Positions 46,574 to 55,903 of a DNA stretch of 64,000 nt are shown piece after piece (positions within the stretch are counted from its first letter, which is position 1; each line of letters begins with the position of its first letter). The notes beneath the pieces are model-generated. The model was given only the letters and a program-made list of their open reading frames with translations. It ran no database searches and had not been told where the DNA came from. Source of the stretch: Pseudomonadota bacterium (GTDB lineage: Bacteria; Pseudomonadota; Gammaproteobacteria; Steroidobacterales; Steroidobacteraceae). A program made the translations under genes and the position numbers. The stretch spans positions 1-64,000 of the forward strand of contig JAJYUA010000015.1 of assembly GCA_021792755.1 (NCBI GenBank). Direction: 5' to 3'.

Positions 46574-48715
46574 CTAACTCCGTCCGGTCAGAGCGGCAGT
46601 CTGCGCGGTCTGCTCGGGCGGCAGCCGCCCGCCATCGAGACGGATCATATCGACCATGATGTCTTCGGCCTGGTCGAGGACGACGTCGGGGATCTTGTCC
46701 TGCTTGCCGCCGATCTCCTTCGCGCTCTTCAGCGGCGGCAACCCGAGCGCCGTTCGCCGCTTGTTGTCGAGCGCGAGCAACTCGTCATTGTCTCGGGTGC
46801 GCTCGGCGCGCCGCTTGGCGATATTGAGCGAAACTGTCTGCCGTGCCTCCATCGCGTGAATGTCCTTGATGTCCGCGACCAGCCACTGGTAGTTCGGATC
46901 GCGCTTGGCCCGGGCCGCCTCCTCGACATCGAGCCGCGCGATCGAGGGCACCGGGGCCGAGTAGCTCGTGGACAGCTGGAAGGGCACCCCGCCGATGCGG
47001 TCGTACGGCAGGGATCGCCACAGGTCGGCTTCTCCCACCTGCTTCGGATTGATGGGCGAGGGCAGCACCAGGTTCGGGATCACCCCGCGATGCTGCGTGC
47101 TCTGACCCGTGATGCGGTAGAACTTGCCGATGGTGACCGTCAACTGCCCTTCAACCGGCTTGCGATTCCAGCTGTCGAGCGGAATGAGGTTCTGCACCGT
47201 GCCCTTGCCGAAGGTGTTCTGGCCGATGATGAGGCCGCGGTGATAATCCTGGATGGCCCCGGCGAAGATCTCGGAGGCCGAGGCGCTGTAGCGGTTGACG
47301 AGCACCGCGAGCGGACCGGTGTAGGCCGGTACTTTCTCCGGGTCGTCGAGCACCTCGATCCGTCCGGTGCGGTCGCGCAGCTGCACCACGGGGCCGTGCT
47401 TGATGAACAGGCCGGTCAGTTCGAGCGCCTCGGGCAGATACCCGCCGCCGTCGTCGCGCAGATCGAGAACGAGGCCGTTGATGTGCTGCTGCTCGAGCTT
47501 GCGCAGCAGCCGCAGCACATCGCGGGTGGTGCTGCGGTAATTCGGATCGCCGGCATTTTCCGCCGCGACGTCCTCGTAGAAGCTCGGAACGTCAATGACG
47601 CCGATCCGGTAGGTGTGACCGTCGTGGTGCAGGATCCTGAGCTTGCTGTGGGCCTCCTGTGCCTTGAGGGTGATCTTGTGGCGGACGAATGTCAGCACTT
47701 CCTCCTTCGCACCGGGGTGGGCGCCCGCCGGCAGGATCTGCAGGCGCACGGTGGTGCCGGCCTTGCCGCGGATCAGTTGCACCACATCATCGAGCCGCCA
47801 GCCGACCACGTCGGTCATCGGGCCGTGTCTGCCCTGACCCACGCCGGTGATGCGGTCATCGGGCTTGAGTGTTCCGGCCACGGCGGCCGGCCCGCCCGGG
47901 ATGATGTTCATCACGGTGACGTAGTTGCCGATGAGCTGCAGCGAGGCACCGATGCCCTGGTAGTTGAGGCTCATCTCGATGCGGTATTCCTCGGAGTTCA
48001 TCGGTGAGAAATACGTGCTGTGCGGGTCGTAGGTACGTGCGTAGGCGTTCATCACATCCTCGAACACGTCCTCGGGGCTGATCTGATCGACACGCCGGAT
48101 CACAGCCTCGTAGCGGGCCCGCAGGATCTTTGCCGCCTGCGGCCAGGTCTTGCCGGCGAGCATCAGGGACAACACATCGTTCGTGACGCGTTTTTTCCAG
48201 AGCGCATTCATCGCCGCCTCGTCGGCCGGCCACGGCGCGTGCTCCCGGTCGAAGTCGTAGGTGGCGTTCGTGTTGAGGTCGGGCTTCTTTGCGAGCAGCC
48301 CGATGGCGTAATCCATGCGCTCGCGGTTGCGTTGTTTGAAGCGCTGAAAGATGAGGAAGGCCGGATCGAGCCGGCCGGCTTCGATCAGGCTTGCGAAGGA
48401 ATTGCGGTACTGCGAGAGCTCGCGCACATCGCTGGCCAGAAAATACTCGTGCTCGGGGTCGAGGAAGTGCAGGTACCGGCCGAAGGCAAGCTGCGAGAAG
48501 CGGCTGTCGATCGGCAGCTGGCGATATTCGGTCTCCTTCAGGATCCGCGTGATCTTGCGCGCGATGGCGCGCTGCTGGACCGTCGGGGCGATCGCCCCCG
48601 GAGGCAGGATCGAGGCGCGGGCGGGAGCACGCTGCATGATGAGCGCGGCGGCGAGCGCGAGAAGGACCACGGCAATGGCGAGCCAGCCGAGGGGGTGGCG
48701 CAGGGGCTTGGTCAT
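46574..48715 (-). CDS. prc: periplasmic tail-specific protease Prc
   Basis: A 713-residue S41A protease that trims or degrades periplasmic proteins with non-polar C-termini, including some tmRNA-tagged ones. An N-terminal anchor (LGWLAIAVVLLALAAALIMQ) leads to the periplasm. The PDZ domain spans ~245-330 (VTVMNIIPGGPAAVAGTLKP). The catalytic serine is in YSASASEIFAGAIQDYH and the lysine in NTFGKGTVQNLIPLDS. The C-terminal Prc domain has YQWLVADIKDIHAME and ends RLPPEQTAQTAALTGRS. Length is close to E. coli Prc (682). Confidence 0.93.
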   Translation of the reverse strand: MTKPLRHPLGWLAIAVVLLALAAALIMQRAPARASILPPGAIAPTVQQRAIARKITRILKETEYRQLPIDSRFSQLAFGRYLHFLDPEHEYFLASDVRELSQYRNSFASLIEAGRLDPAFLIFQRFKQRNRERMDYAIGLLAKKPDLNTNATYDFDREHAPWPADEAAMNALWKKRVTNDVLSLMLAGKTWPQAAKILRARYEAVIRRVDQISPEDVFEDVMNAYARTYDPHSTYFSPMNSEEYRIEMSLNYQGIGASLQLIGNYVTVMNIIPGGPAAVAGTLKPDDRITGVGQGRHGPMTDVVGWRLDDVVQLIRGKAGTTVRLQILPAGAHPGAKEEVLTFVRHKITLKAQEAHSKLRILHHDGHTYRIGVIDVPSFYEDVAAENAGDPNYRSTTRDVLRLLRKLEQQHINGLVLDLRDDGGGYLPEALELTGLFIKHGPVVQLRDRTGRIEVLDDPEKVPAYTGPLAVLVNRYSASASEIFAGAIQDYHRGLIIGQNTFGKGTVQNLIPLDSWNRKPVEGQLTVTIGKFYRITGQSTQHRGVIPNLVLPSPINPKQVGEADLWRSLPYDRIGGVPFQLSTSYSAPVPSIARLDVEEAARAKRDPNYQWLVADIKDIHAMEARQTVSLNIAKRRAERTRDNDELLALDNKRRTALGLPPLKSAKEIGGKQDKIPDVVLDQAEDIMVDMIRLDGGRLPPEQTAQTAALTGRS

Positions 48716-48794
48716 CTTGAGTAGACTTGCGACAGTCCGTGGGACATTAGGTTCGGGCCCGGGATCGGGGCATGATGAAGGCTTGGCCTGAGGC

Positions 48795-49115
48795 TCAGTT
48801 GCGGGGGAAGTGTCGGATCAGCGCCAGCCACAGACGCACCGCGCCGAGCAGCAGCACCGGCCCCACGGCGACGATCCAGTAACCCGGAGAGCCCCGCAAC
48901 AGCCCCGCGAAATAGTCTGCGAACAGCGTCAATGGACCGTAGCCGGGGCCTGTATCCCCGTGCGTGTAGGGCCCGAGGGTCCAGTGCCCCGCCATCCAGA
49001 TGAGGAAGGGGATGACCACCAGGCCGAAAGCCAGTGCGCCGCCGAACAGCAGCAGCTCCCGTCGGGCGCTCGCTGGGCCGGCAGAGTGCATGGCCGAATC
49101 AGTGCGTGAATTCAT
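48795..49115 (-). CDS. small membrane protein of unknown function
   Basis: A 106-residue protein with two hydrophobic helices, LLLFGGALAFGLVVIPFLIW (~20-39) and YWIVAVGPVLLLGAVRLWLA (~78-97), joined by a Gly/Tyr-rich loop GPYTHGDTGPGYGPLTLF. ATG at 49,115 is preferred over an upstream frame extension; a second ATG eight codons in is possible. It lies upstream of prc on the same strand and may be its operon partner (79-bp gap). Family not recognised. Confidence 0.55.
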   Translation of the reverse strand: MNSRTDSAMHSAGPASARRELLLFGGALAFGLVVIPFLIWMAGHWTLGPYTHGDTGPGYGPLTLFADYFAGLLRGSPGYWIVAVGPVLLLGAVRLWLALIRHFPRN

Positions 49116-49301
49116 GAGCACCAGTGTAGCAGGCCCGTCCGGCCTGTGGGCGCTGCGCCCCCGCCTTGAATCGGGCCATTCCAGGGGCATTGCGAGCGCG
49201 TGGGGTCAAACCCGGAGGCTCGGCCGCACACACCTTGCAAGCCAATGGGCGGTGCCCGCCGGCAGAAGTTCCATATTCGCATGAAGAAAGCCGCAGGCAT
49301 A

Positions 49302-50288
49302 ATGGTGCGCATGGACAAAATGAGAGCAGCTGTCATCGGCGTCGGGTACCTGGGGCGATTTCACGCACAGAAGTACGCCCAGTCCGCTCAATGCCGGCTG
49401 GTGGCGGTGGCCGATACCCGGCAGGAGGCCCGCGAGGCGGTGGCGGCCGAGGTGGGCGCCCGGGCCGTCGCGGATTACCGGCAGCTTCTCGGTGAGGTAG
49501 ATGCCGTGAGTATCGTCACGCCCACGCCGGCGCATTTCTCCATCGCCCGGGATTTCCTCACCGCCGGCGCTCACGTTCTGGTCGAGAAGCCGATCACCGA
49601 GACCCCCCGTGAGGCGCGTGAGCTGATCGAGCTCGCCGCGGCGGGGGGGCGCACGCTGCAGGTGGGGCACCTCGAGCGCTTCAACTCGGCCATCCTGGCC
49701 GCAGAGCCGCATCTGCGCGCGCCCCGATTCGTCGAGTGCCACCGGTTGGCGCCGTACAAGGAGCGCGGAACCGACGTCAACGTGGTGCTGGATCTCATGA
49801 TCCACGACATCGACCTGGTCCAGACCATCGTCGGGGTGCCGGTGCTGACGATCGACGCGGTCGGCACGCCGGTATTCTCCGACGCGATCGACATCGCCAA
49901 CGCCCGTATCCGCTTCGCCAACGGCTGTGTAGTCAATGCCACCGCGAGCCGCGTCAGCCTCAGGATGGAGCGCAAGATGCGCATATTCGAGGACGATGTC
50001 TACCTCTCTCTCGATCTGCAGGAGAAGATCCTCACCCTCATCCGCAAGCGCGAAGGCGCCGGCATACCGGGCCAATTGCCGGTCCAGATCGAGGAGCAGA
50101 GCCTCGAGCAGGGCGATGCGCTCAAGGCCGAGATCGAAGCGTTCCTCGAGTGCAGCCGCACGGGGCGCCCGCCGGTGGTCAGCGGCGAGGACGGTCTGGC
50201 GGCGCTCGAGACCGCCATGCGCATCACCGAGCAGGTCAACGAATCGCTGGCAGCCCGCGGGCTGATGGAGGCGGGACTCGATGTCTGA
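49302..50288 (+). CDS. Gfo/Idh/MocA-family NAD(P)-dependent oxidoreductase
   Basis: About 328 residues. The Rossmann fold begins MRAAVIGVGYLGRFHAQKYA with the dinucleotide GxGxxG. AVSIVTPTPAHF and HVLVEKPITETPREARELIE (the EKP catalytic lysine) follow. TLQVGHLERFNSAI and IHDIDLVQTIVG match a subgroup often found with lipid A genes (GnnA-like UDP-GlcNAc 3-dehydrogenases), but the partner aminotransferase is absent here, so the substrate stays open. The start is uncertain among ATGs at 49,281, 49,302 and 49,311. It overlaps aguB by 8 bp. Confidence 0.82.
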   Translation: MVRMDKMRAAVIGVGYLGRFHAQKYAQSAQCRLVAVADTRQEAREAVAAEVGARAVADYRQLLGEVDAVSIVTPTPAHFSIARDFLTAGAHVLVEKPITETPREARELIELAAAGGRTLQVGHLERFNSAILAAEPHLRAPRFVECHRLAPYKERGTDVNVVLDLMIHDIDLVQTIVGVPVLTIDAVGTPVFSDAIDIANARIRFANGCVVNATASRVSLRMERKMRIFEDDVYLSLDLQEKILTLIRKREGAGIPGQLPVQIEEQSLEQGDALKAEIEAFLECSRTGRPPVVSGEDGLAALETAMRITEQVNESLAARGLMEAGLDV

Positions 50289-51288
50289 GTCTGAGCGCCC
50301 CGCGCATCTGCGGCACACCCCACGACCGGTCACCGTGGCGGCCCTTCAGATGGCCTGCGGCTGGGATGCGGAGACCAACATGGCCTGTGCCGAGGACTTG
50401 GTACGGGAGGCGGCCGGGCGGGGTGCGCAGGTGATCCTGCTGCCGGAGCTGTTCGAGACGCCGTACTTTTGCATAGAGCAGGACGCGCGGCACCTGAAGC
50501 TGGCGCGTCCGCTCGCGGACAGCCGCGCCGTGCGGCGCTTCAGCGACGTGGCGCGAGAGCTGGGGGTCGTGCTGCCGGTGAGCTTTTTCGAGCGCGCCGG
50601 GCCGGTGTATTTCAATTCCATCGCCATCGTGGATGCCGACGGCAGGGTGCTCGGGGTGTATCGCAAATCGCATATCCCCAACGGCCCCGGCTACCAGGAG
50701 AAGAGCTACTTCAGCGAAGGCGATACGGGCTTCAAGGTCTGGGCGACGCGCTTTGCGCGCCTCGGGGTCGGAATCTGCTGGGATCAGTGGTTTCCCGAGG
50801 CGGCACGCGTCATGGTCTTGGGCGGCGCGGAGCTGCTGCTTTACCCGACCGCCATCGGCTCCGAGCCGCCGCCCGCGCCCCCCGTAGATTCCCGCGAGCA
50901 CTGGCAGCGTACCCAGCAGGGCCACGCGGCGGCGAACCTCACCCCGCTCATCGCCGCCAATCGCTATGGTCTGGAGCGCTCCCTGCTGGACCCGGAGGGG
51001 CTCTATATCCGATTCTACGGCTCATCGTTCATCGCCGATGCGCTCGGCGCCAAGGTGGCCGAGGCGCCGCTGGAAGGCGACGCCGTGCTGACCGCCACCT
51101 TCGACCTGGAGGAGACCGCCAGGCTCCGGGACAACTGGTTCGTGTTTCGCGACCGACGGCCGGATCTGTACGGGGCGCTCCTCACGCTGGATGGGCGAGC
51201 TGCGACGCAGGCGAGCAACGGCGCGGGATTGCGCAGGCCGGGAGCCCTGCCGCCAGGGACGGCCGGTGCGCCAGGTGCGAGTGCGTAG
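50281..51288 (+). CDS. aguB: N-carbamoylputrescine amidase
   Basis: A 335-residue nitrilase-family enzyme that converts N-carbamoylputrescine to putrescine. The Glu-Lys-Cys triad is visible: LLPELFETPYFC (Glu, ~52), VYRKSHIPNGPGYQEKSYF (Lys, ~122) and VGICWDQWFPEAARVM (Cys, ~160). SKSYF-like and HAAANLTPLIAANRYGLE segments match AguB. The C-terminal ~35 residues are Gly/Ala-rich and longer than usual. The agmatine deiminase AguA that normally supplies the substrate is not in the window. The gene overlaps both neighbours, so the three are one operon. Confidence 0.9.
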   Translation: MSESERPAHLRHTPRPVTVAALQMACGWDAETNMACAEDLVREAAGRGAQVILLPELFETPYFCIEQDARHLKLARPLADSRAVRRFSDVARELGVVLPVSFFERAGPVYFNSIAIVDADGRVLGVYRKSHIPNGPGYQEKSYFSEGDTGFKVWATRFARLGVGICWDQWFPEAARVMVLGGAELLLYPTAIGSEPPPAPPVDSREHWQRTQQGHAAANLTPLIAANRYGLERSLLDPEGLYIRFYGSSFIADALGAKVAEAPLEGDAVLTATFDLEETARLRDNWFVFRDRRPDLYGALLTLDGRAATQASNGAGLRRPGALPPGTAGAPGASA

Positions 51289-52231
51289 CGCGGAGCGCAC
51301 GGGCGCGCCGCGGCAAGAGCTCGGGCGGAACGCGGCGGCGAAGGTGGCGCTCGTTGGCGCCCGCGCCGCCCGGGGACTCGATGAGGACATGGCGCCGCTC
51401 GCCACGGCGTTGAGGGATTGCGGCCTCGAGCCCCATGTCCTCGAATGGGACGACCCGGCGGTGCGCTGGGCGCAGTATGACCTCGCGCTGCTGCGCTCCA
51501 CCTGGGACTACACGGAGCGGCTGGCGGAATTCCGCGCCTGGCTGACGAGCGTCTCGGCGCAGACACGGTTGCACAATCCGTCTGCCCTGGTCATCTGGAA
51601 TACCGACAAACACTATCTCCGGGAGCTGGCCGCGCTCGGTGTCCCGACGGTGCCGGGCGAGTTCATCGAGCCCGGCGCGGATGCGGCGGCGGCCGTGGAG
51701 GCGTTCCTCGGCAGGCAATCGTGCGCGGAGCTCGTCGTGAAGCCCGCCGTCGGGGCGGGGTCGCGCGGCGCGCGGCGGCTCTCACGCTCCCGAGTGGCCG
51801 AAGCCGCCGCGCACGCCCGCGGGCTGTTGCTGGCGGGGCGCAGCGTGCTGCTGCAGCCTTACCTTGCCGATGTCGACCGGGACGGCGAGACTGCCTTGGT
51901 CTATTTCGCGGGTCGTTTCAGCCATGCCATCCGCAAAGGCCCGCTTCTGCGTCCGGGGGAGGCCCCGACCCGCGCCTTGTTCGCGCCCGAGCACATCACG
52001 CCCCGTGCGCCCGATGAGCAGCAACTGCGGATCGGCGCGGCGGTGCTCGATGCGCTGGCGGCCGCCGGCCGCTCGCCAGGGGGGCCGTTGTACGCCCGTG
52101 TGGATCTGCTGCGCGACGGGGAGGGAACGCCCCGGGTGCTCGAGCTCGAGCTCGCCGAGCCCTCGCTGTTTCTCGGATTTGCCGCGGGCGCGGCGGCACG
52201 GCTGGCGCGGGAAATCGCGCGGCTGCTGTAG
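51266..52231 (+). CDS. ATP-grasp domain protein (DcsG/RimK-like)
   Basis: About 321 residues of the ATP-grasp superfamily, which ligates a carboxylate to an amine or thiol. Segments are DLALLRSTWDYTERLAEFRA (pre-ATP-grasp), NTDKHYLRELAALGVPTVPG, the ATP-binding ELVVKPAVGAGSRGARRLSR and the metal-binding end YARVDLLRDGEGTPRVLELE followed by LAEPSLFL. RSTWDY…NTDKxYL resembles the cycloserine-synthetase DcsG group, whose chemistry varies. The GTG start at 51,266, inside the end of aguB, is the least certain point (51,275 and 51,281 are alternatives). Co-operonic with aguB and an oxidoreductase; product unknown. Confidence 0.75.
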   Translation: MRQVRVRSAERTGAPRQELGRNAAAKVALVGARAARGLDEDMAPLATALRDCGLEPHVLEWDDPAVRWAQYDLALLRSTWDYTERLAEFRAWLTSVSAQTRLHNPSALVIWNTDKHYLRELAALGVPTVPGEFIEPGADAAAAVEAFLGRQSCAELVVKPAVGAGSRGARRLSRSRVAEAAAHARGLLLAGRSVLLQPYLADVDRDGETALVYFAGRFSHAIRKGPLLRPGEAPTRALFAPEHITPRAPDEQQLRIGAAVLDALAAAGRSPGGPLYARVDLLRDGEGTPRVLELELAEPSLFLGFAAGAAARLAREIARLL

Positions 52232-52258
52232 ACAGGCTGCCGGCCGGTGGCTGTTAGA

Positions 52259-53878
52259 TCAACCCGTGAGGTATGTCTGCTGCTGCGCAAGCGGCGGCGG
52301 GGTGTATTGGTACATCCAGGTCTCCGACAGCGCCTGGCCGTCCAAGGACAGATAGAGCCTCAGGTTGATCGGCTCGAGGTCCGGCCCGGGAACCAGGTCG
52401 AACATCGCGCGCCAGCCGTTGATCGGCGTGAGAGGCCGCGCCGAGACGATTTGCACGTGGCCGCTCGAGGTGGTGATGACCGGCACGACCTTGGCGTCGT
52501 GCGTGAGCATCGGCAGATCCCCGCCGACGAAGTCGACCACGAAACGCCACGAGAACTGCGTGCGAGGGCGCCCGACGACGCCGCCTATCCCGTCGCGAGT
52601 CGCTCGCACGTGTGCGAGGGGCGGGCCGGAGGGATTCTCGCGGCACCAGTACATGCGGTATCCGTACTCGTATATCCGGCCCGGCACGACCTCCCCGGCC
52701 GGGTTCCAGAACGCCACGATGTTGTCCATCGTCTCGTCGATGGTGGGAATCTCGACCAGCATCACCGCGCCCTTGCCCCAACCGCTCTTCGGCTGCACCC
52801 AGCAGCCCGGACGCCGGTTGTACCAGGCGCCATCGTCCTGGTAATCCGCGAAGCGATGGTCGCGCTGCATCAGTCCGAACCCGCGCGGGTTGTCATCCAG
52901 ATAGGAGTTGACCCGCAGCACGCTCGGGTTGGTGAGCGGGCGCCAGATCCACTCGCCGACGCCGCTGTGCATCTGCAGGCCGTCGGAATCGTGGATCTGC
53001 GGCCGCCAGTCATCGGCGACCCGGTGATCGTTCTCGCCCACCAGGTACATGCTGGTGCCCGGGGCGATGCCGAGGCGCTCGATCTGCCGGCGAGGATACA
53101 GCGTCAGGTCCACATCCATCACCAGCGTATCGGCGACGTCGATGACGAAGCGATAAGCGCCGGCCACGCTCGGGGAGTCCAGCAGCGCATACACCGTGAG
53201 CAGTGTCGATTCGGGCGCGGGCTTCTCCAGATAGAAGGCGACGAAGTCCGGGAACTCCTCCGGCTGCGGCAGCCCCGTGTCGATCGCGAGCCCCCGCTGC
53301 GACATGCCATACTGGCCGCTGCCGTCGACCGCGCGGAAATACGAAGCGCCCTGAAATACCGTGCGGTCGTTTGCCCAGTCGGTGTGAAACAGCACGTTGA
53401 AGCCCGAAAAGCCGAGTTTGCGCGGAATCTCGGCGGGCTTGAGTCCCGATCTGCTGTAATCGAACAAAGTGGGGTCGAACAGGATCTGCCGTGCGCTGCC
53501 TCCCTCGAGGGCGTATATCGACACCGGGCGTTTCATCGTGAATCCCAGATGGTCGAAGCGAATGCGGAAGAAAAGGTTCTCGCCGTACCACAGCGTGCGC
53601 TCAGGGCGATAGGTGATCGATTCCCACCGGTCCCAGGTGAGCTTCGCGATGGCGGGCGGCAGGGGAGGCACCGGCTCCTCGTACATCGAGAGCGCCATCG
53701 AGCGCGCGCGACTCTTCAGCGTCGCGAAGGAGAAAGACTCGGGCGCGCCGAGCTTGGTGATGCCCAGCTGGGGTTTCGGAGGCGGCTTCTTCTTTTTCCG
53801 TGCGAAATCCCATGGCCAGGGCGCGACGGAGGTTACAGTGGCCGCGCCGGCTTTCCTCAGGAAACCGCGTCGATTCAT
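52259..53878 (-). CDS. opgD: periplasmic glucan biosynthesis protein OpgD
   Basis: A 539-residue protein of the MdoG/OpgD family that shapes osmoregulated periplasmic glucans. The N-terminus MNRRGFLRKAGAATVTSVAP is a twin-arginine signal, the feature that separates OpgD from OpgG. The family body shows YFRAVDGSGQYGMSQRGLAI, DWRPQIHDSDGLQMHSGVGE, NPRGFGLMQRDHRFADYQDD and WVQPKSGWGKGAVMLVEIPT, ending in the beta-sandwich with LYLSLDGQALSETWMYQY. ATG at 53,878 has GAGG seven bases upstream. It is the last gene of opgG-opgH-opgD. Confidence 0.9.
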   Translation of the reverse strand: MNRRGFLRKAGAATVTSVAPWPWDFARKKKKPPPKPQLGITKLGAPESFSFATLKSRARSMALSMYEEPVPPLPPAIAKLTWDRWESITYRPERTLWYGENLFFRIRFDHLGFTMKRPVSIYALEGGSARQILFDPTLFDYSRSGLKPAEIPRKLGFSGFNVLFHTDWANDRTVFQGASYFRAVDGSGQYGMSQRGLAIDTGLPQPEEFPDFVAFYLEKPAPESTLLTVYALLDSPSVAGAYRFVIDVADTLVMDVDLTLYPRRQIERLGIAPGTSMYLVGENDHRVADDWRPQIHDSDGLQMHSGVGEWIWRPLTNPSVLRVNSYLDDNPRGFGLMQRDHRFADYQDDGAWYNRRPGCWVQPKSGWGKGAVMLVEIPTIDETMDNIVAFWNPAGEVVPGRIYEYGYRMYWCRENPSGPPLAHVRATRDGIGGVVGRPRTQFSWRFVVDFVGGDLPMLTHDAKVVPVITTSSGHVQIVSARPLTPINGWRAMFDLVPGPDLEPINLRLYLSLDGQALSETWMYQYTPPPLAQQQTYLTG

Positions 53879-53920
53879 CGAGTCACCTCTTGGTTGATCT
53901 TTTGCGCCTTGCCGCGGGCA

Positions 53921-55903
53921 TCAGGATCCTCGCCATTCGGTCCGGGTTCGACGGGTGTTCCGATCGGCGCCGCGGCGGATGCCGACATAGCGCAGCGGCT
54001 GGGCCTTCATCGGCAGCGGTGCGTGCGCCGGCACGCGAGCCGGTGCCTCCTCGGGCCGGCCCCTGTCGGCGGCCTGCGCCGGACCTGAGCGCCCGGCGGG
54101 GAACGTGTACGGGCCCTCGCGCAACCGCGCCTCGAGCGCGGCCAGCTCGGCGGGCGGACTGGTCTCCTCGGGAGTCAGAAACAGCCCCCGCCGGCGCATC
54201 CATCGTCCGAGCTGCGCGCGGCTCGTCAACATCGTGAGCGGCACCGAAAGCACCATGCCGGCGAGCACCGGCAGCAGCCAGCCGGTGTAGCGCGGAGCCA
54301 GCTCGAGGATGAGAGCGCCCCAGGTCACCCCGATGATGACATGCCACTTGTGCCGCCGGAGAGCCTCGAGCCAGCCGATACCGCGATCGCCGCGCTCCTG
54401 CGCGCGCCATGCGACGGGCTTGCCGGCGAGGATGCTGATGACGAAGGTGGTGTGAAACAGCATCATCGCCGGCGCGAGCAGCACGCTGTAGAGCTGCTCG
54501 AGCACGAGGCTCGCGACGAGGCGGGGCGCGCCGCCGAAGCCGCTGCGCAGCGCGCGATCCCGGATCGCGAGCGCCACCGCGAGCATCTTGGGCAGCAGCA
54601 GCACCACGCCGGTGAGAGACAGCAGCGCCGCGATCTCCCCGTCCCGATAGTGCGGCCAGATCGGAAAGAGCGCATGGCTGCCGGGCACGAAGTACTGGTG
54701 GCCGTGCAGCGCCTGCAGGATGACCACGCTCGAGCTGAGCAGCAGCACGAGCAGCCATAGAGGCGAAGCCACGTACGAGAGCACGCCGCTCAAGAGGTGC
54801 ACGCGGCTCAGCCAGTACAGACCGCGTGCCGGGAGAAGACCGAGATGCTGAAGATTGCCCTGTGCCCAGCGGCGATCGCGCCCCGCGTAGTCGATGACGT
54901 TGGAGGGAACCTCTTCCCAGCTGCCGTGATCGCACGGCAGCAGCCATACCTCGAAGCCCGCACGGCGCATGAATGCCGCCTCGACGAAGTCATGGCTCAG
55001 GATCTCGCCTCCGAGCGGCGGGGGGCCCGGCAGGCGCGGCAGATCGCAGTGCGCGGCGAACGCCTTCAGGCGAATGATGGCGTTGTGCCCCCAGTAGTTG
55101 CTCTCCCCGAGCTGCCAGAATGCCAGTCCGCTTGCGAGCATCGGGCTGCTCAAGCGTGTCGCGAACTGGATCAGGCGAGCGAACAGGGTGTCCCGGCCCG
55201 CCGGCAGCGGCAGCGCCTGGATGATGCCGACCCGGGGATGCGCGTCCATCAGGCGGGCAAGCTGCGCCAGCGCCGCGCCGGACATGATGCTGTCGGCATC
55301 GAGGACGATCATGTAGTCGTAGGCGCCTCCCCAGTTGCGCACGAAGTCGGCGATATTGCCGGCCTTGCGCCCGGTGTTGTCCGTGCGGCGACGGTAGAAG
55401 AGCCGGCCGCCGGCGTCGTGGCGCGCCACGAGCTGCGCCCAGGCGCGCTCCTCGGCGGCGGCGATCTGCGGGTCGCGGGTGTCGGAGAGAATGAAAAAGT
55501 CGAACACGCCCTGCTCGGGCAGTCTTGAGACCGAGGACCAGATGACATCGATCCCGGCCGCGACGCGGGTGGTGTCCTCGTTGTGGATGGGCATGACGAG
55601 AGCGGTGCGGCTCGCGAGCGCCGCTCCCGTGGGCGCCGCGGCGAGCATGAGAGGATCGCCGCCGCGCAGGCGCACCACGAAGCCCGCGACCGCGCTCCAG
55701 AAGGAGCTCGAGATCCACACGAACAGGATGAAGAACAGCGCGAGTCCGATCCAATCGAGGTTGCTCACGCCGTTCGCGTGCAGAATGTCCCACATCATCG
55801 CGGTCGCCGCCGCGCCCGTGAGCAGCGTCAGGCCGAAAAAGAGCGTGCGGCGCCAGCGCGCGGCGCGTCGCAGGTCAGCCGCGTGCACCGTCAGCTCGCC
55901 CAT
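53921..55903 (-). CDS. opgH: glucans biosynthesis glucosyltransferase OpgH
   Basis: About 660 residues. An inner-membrane GT2 enzyme that polymerises beta-1,2 glucose from UDP-glucose and passes it to the periplasm. Two helices near ~22-70 precede the cytoplasmic GT2 domain with VMPIHNEDTTRV, the D-x-D VLDADSIMSGAAL (~205) and the GRDRRWAQGNLQHLGL (R-x-x-R-W type) acceptor motif (~345). Several C-terminal helices follow (LLVLLLSSSVVILQAL, GVVLLLPKMLAVALAI). Start at 55,903 overlaps opgG by 13 bp, implying coupling; an open extension to 56,008 lies wholly within opgG. Confidence 0.92.
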   Translation of the reverse strand: MGELTVHAADLRRAARWRRTLFFGLTLLTGAAATAMMWDILHANGVSNLDWIGLALFFILFVWISSSFWSAVAGFVVRLRGGDPLMLAAAPTGAALASRTALVMPIHNEDTTRVAAGIDVIWSSVSRLPEQGVFDFFILSDTRDPQIAAAEERAWAQLVARHDAGGRLFYRRRTDNTGRKAGNIADFVRNWGGAYDYMIVLDADSIMSGAALAQLARLMDAHPRVGIIQALPLPAGRDTLFARLIQFATRLSSPMLASGLAFWQLGESNYWGHNAIIRLKAFAAHCDLPRLPGPPPLGGEILSHDFVEAAFMRRAGFEVWLLPCDHGSWEEVPSNVIDYAGRDRRWAQGNLQHLGLLPARGLYWLSRVHLLSGVLSYVASPLWLLVLLLSSSVVILQALHGHQYFVPGSHALFPIWPHYRDGEIAALLSLTGVVLLLPKMLAVALAIRDRALRSGFGGAPRLVASLVLEQLYSVLLAPAMMLFHTTFVISILAGKPVAWRAQERGDRGIGWLEALRRHKWHVIIGVTWGALILELAPRYTGWLLPVLAGMVLSVPLTMLTSRAQLGRWMRRRGLFLTPEETSPPAELAALEARLREGPYTFPAGRSGPAQAADRGRPEEAPARVPAHAPLPMKAQPLRYVGIRRGADRNTRRTRTEWRGS

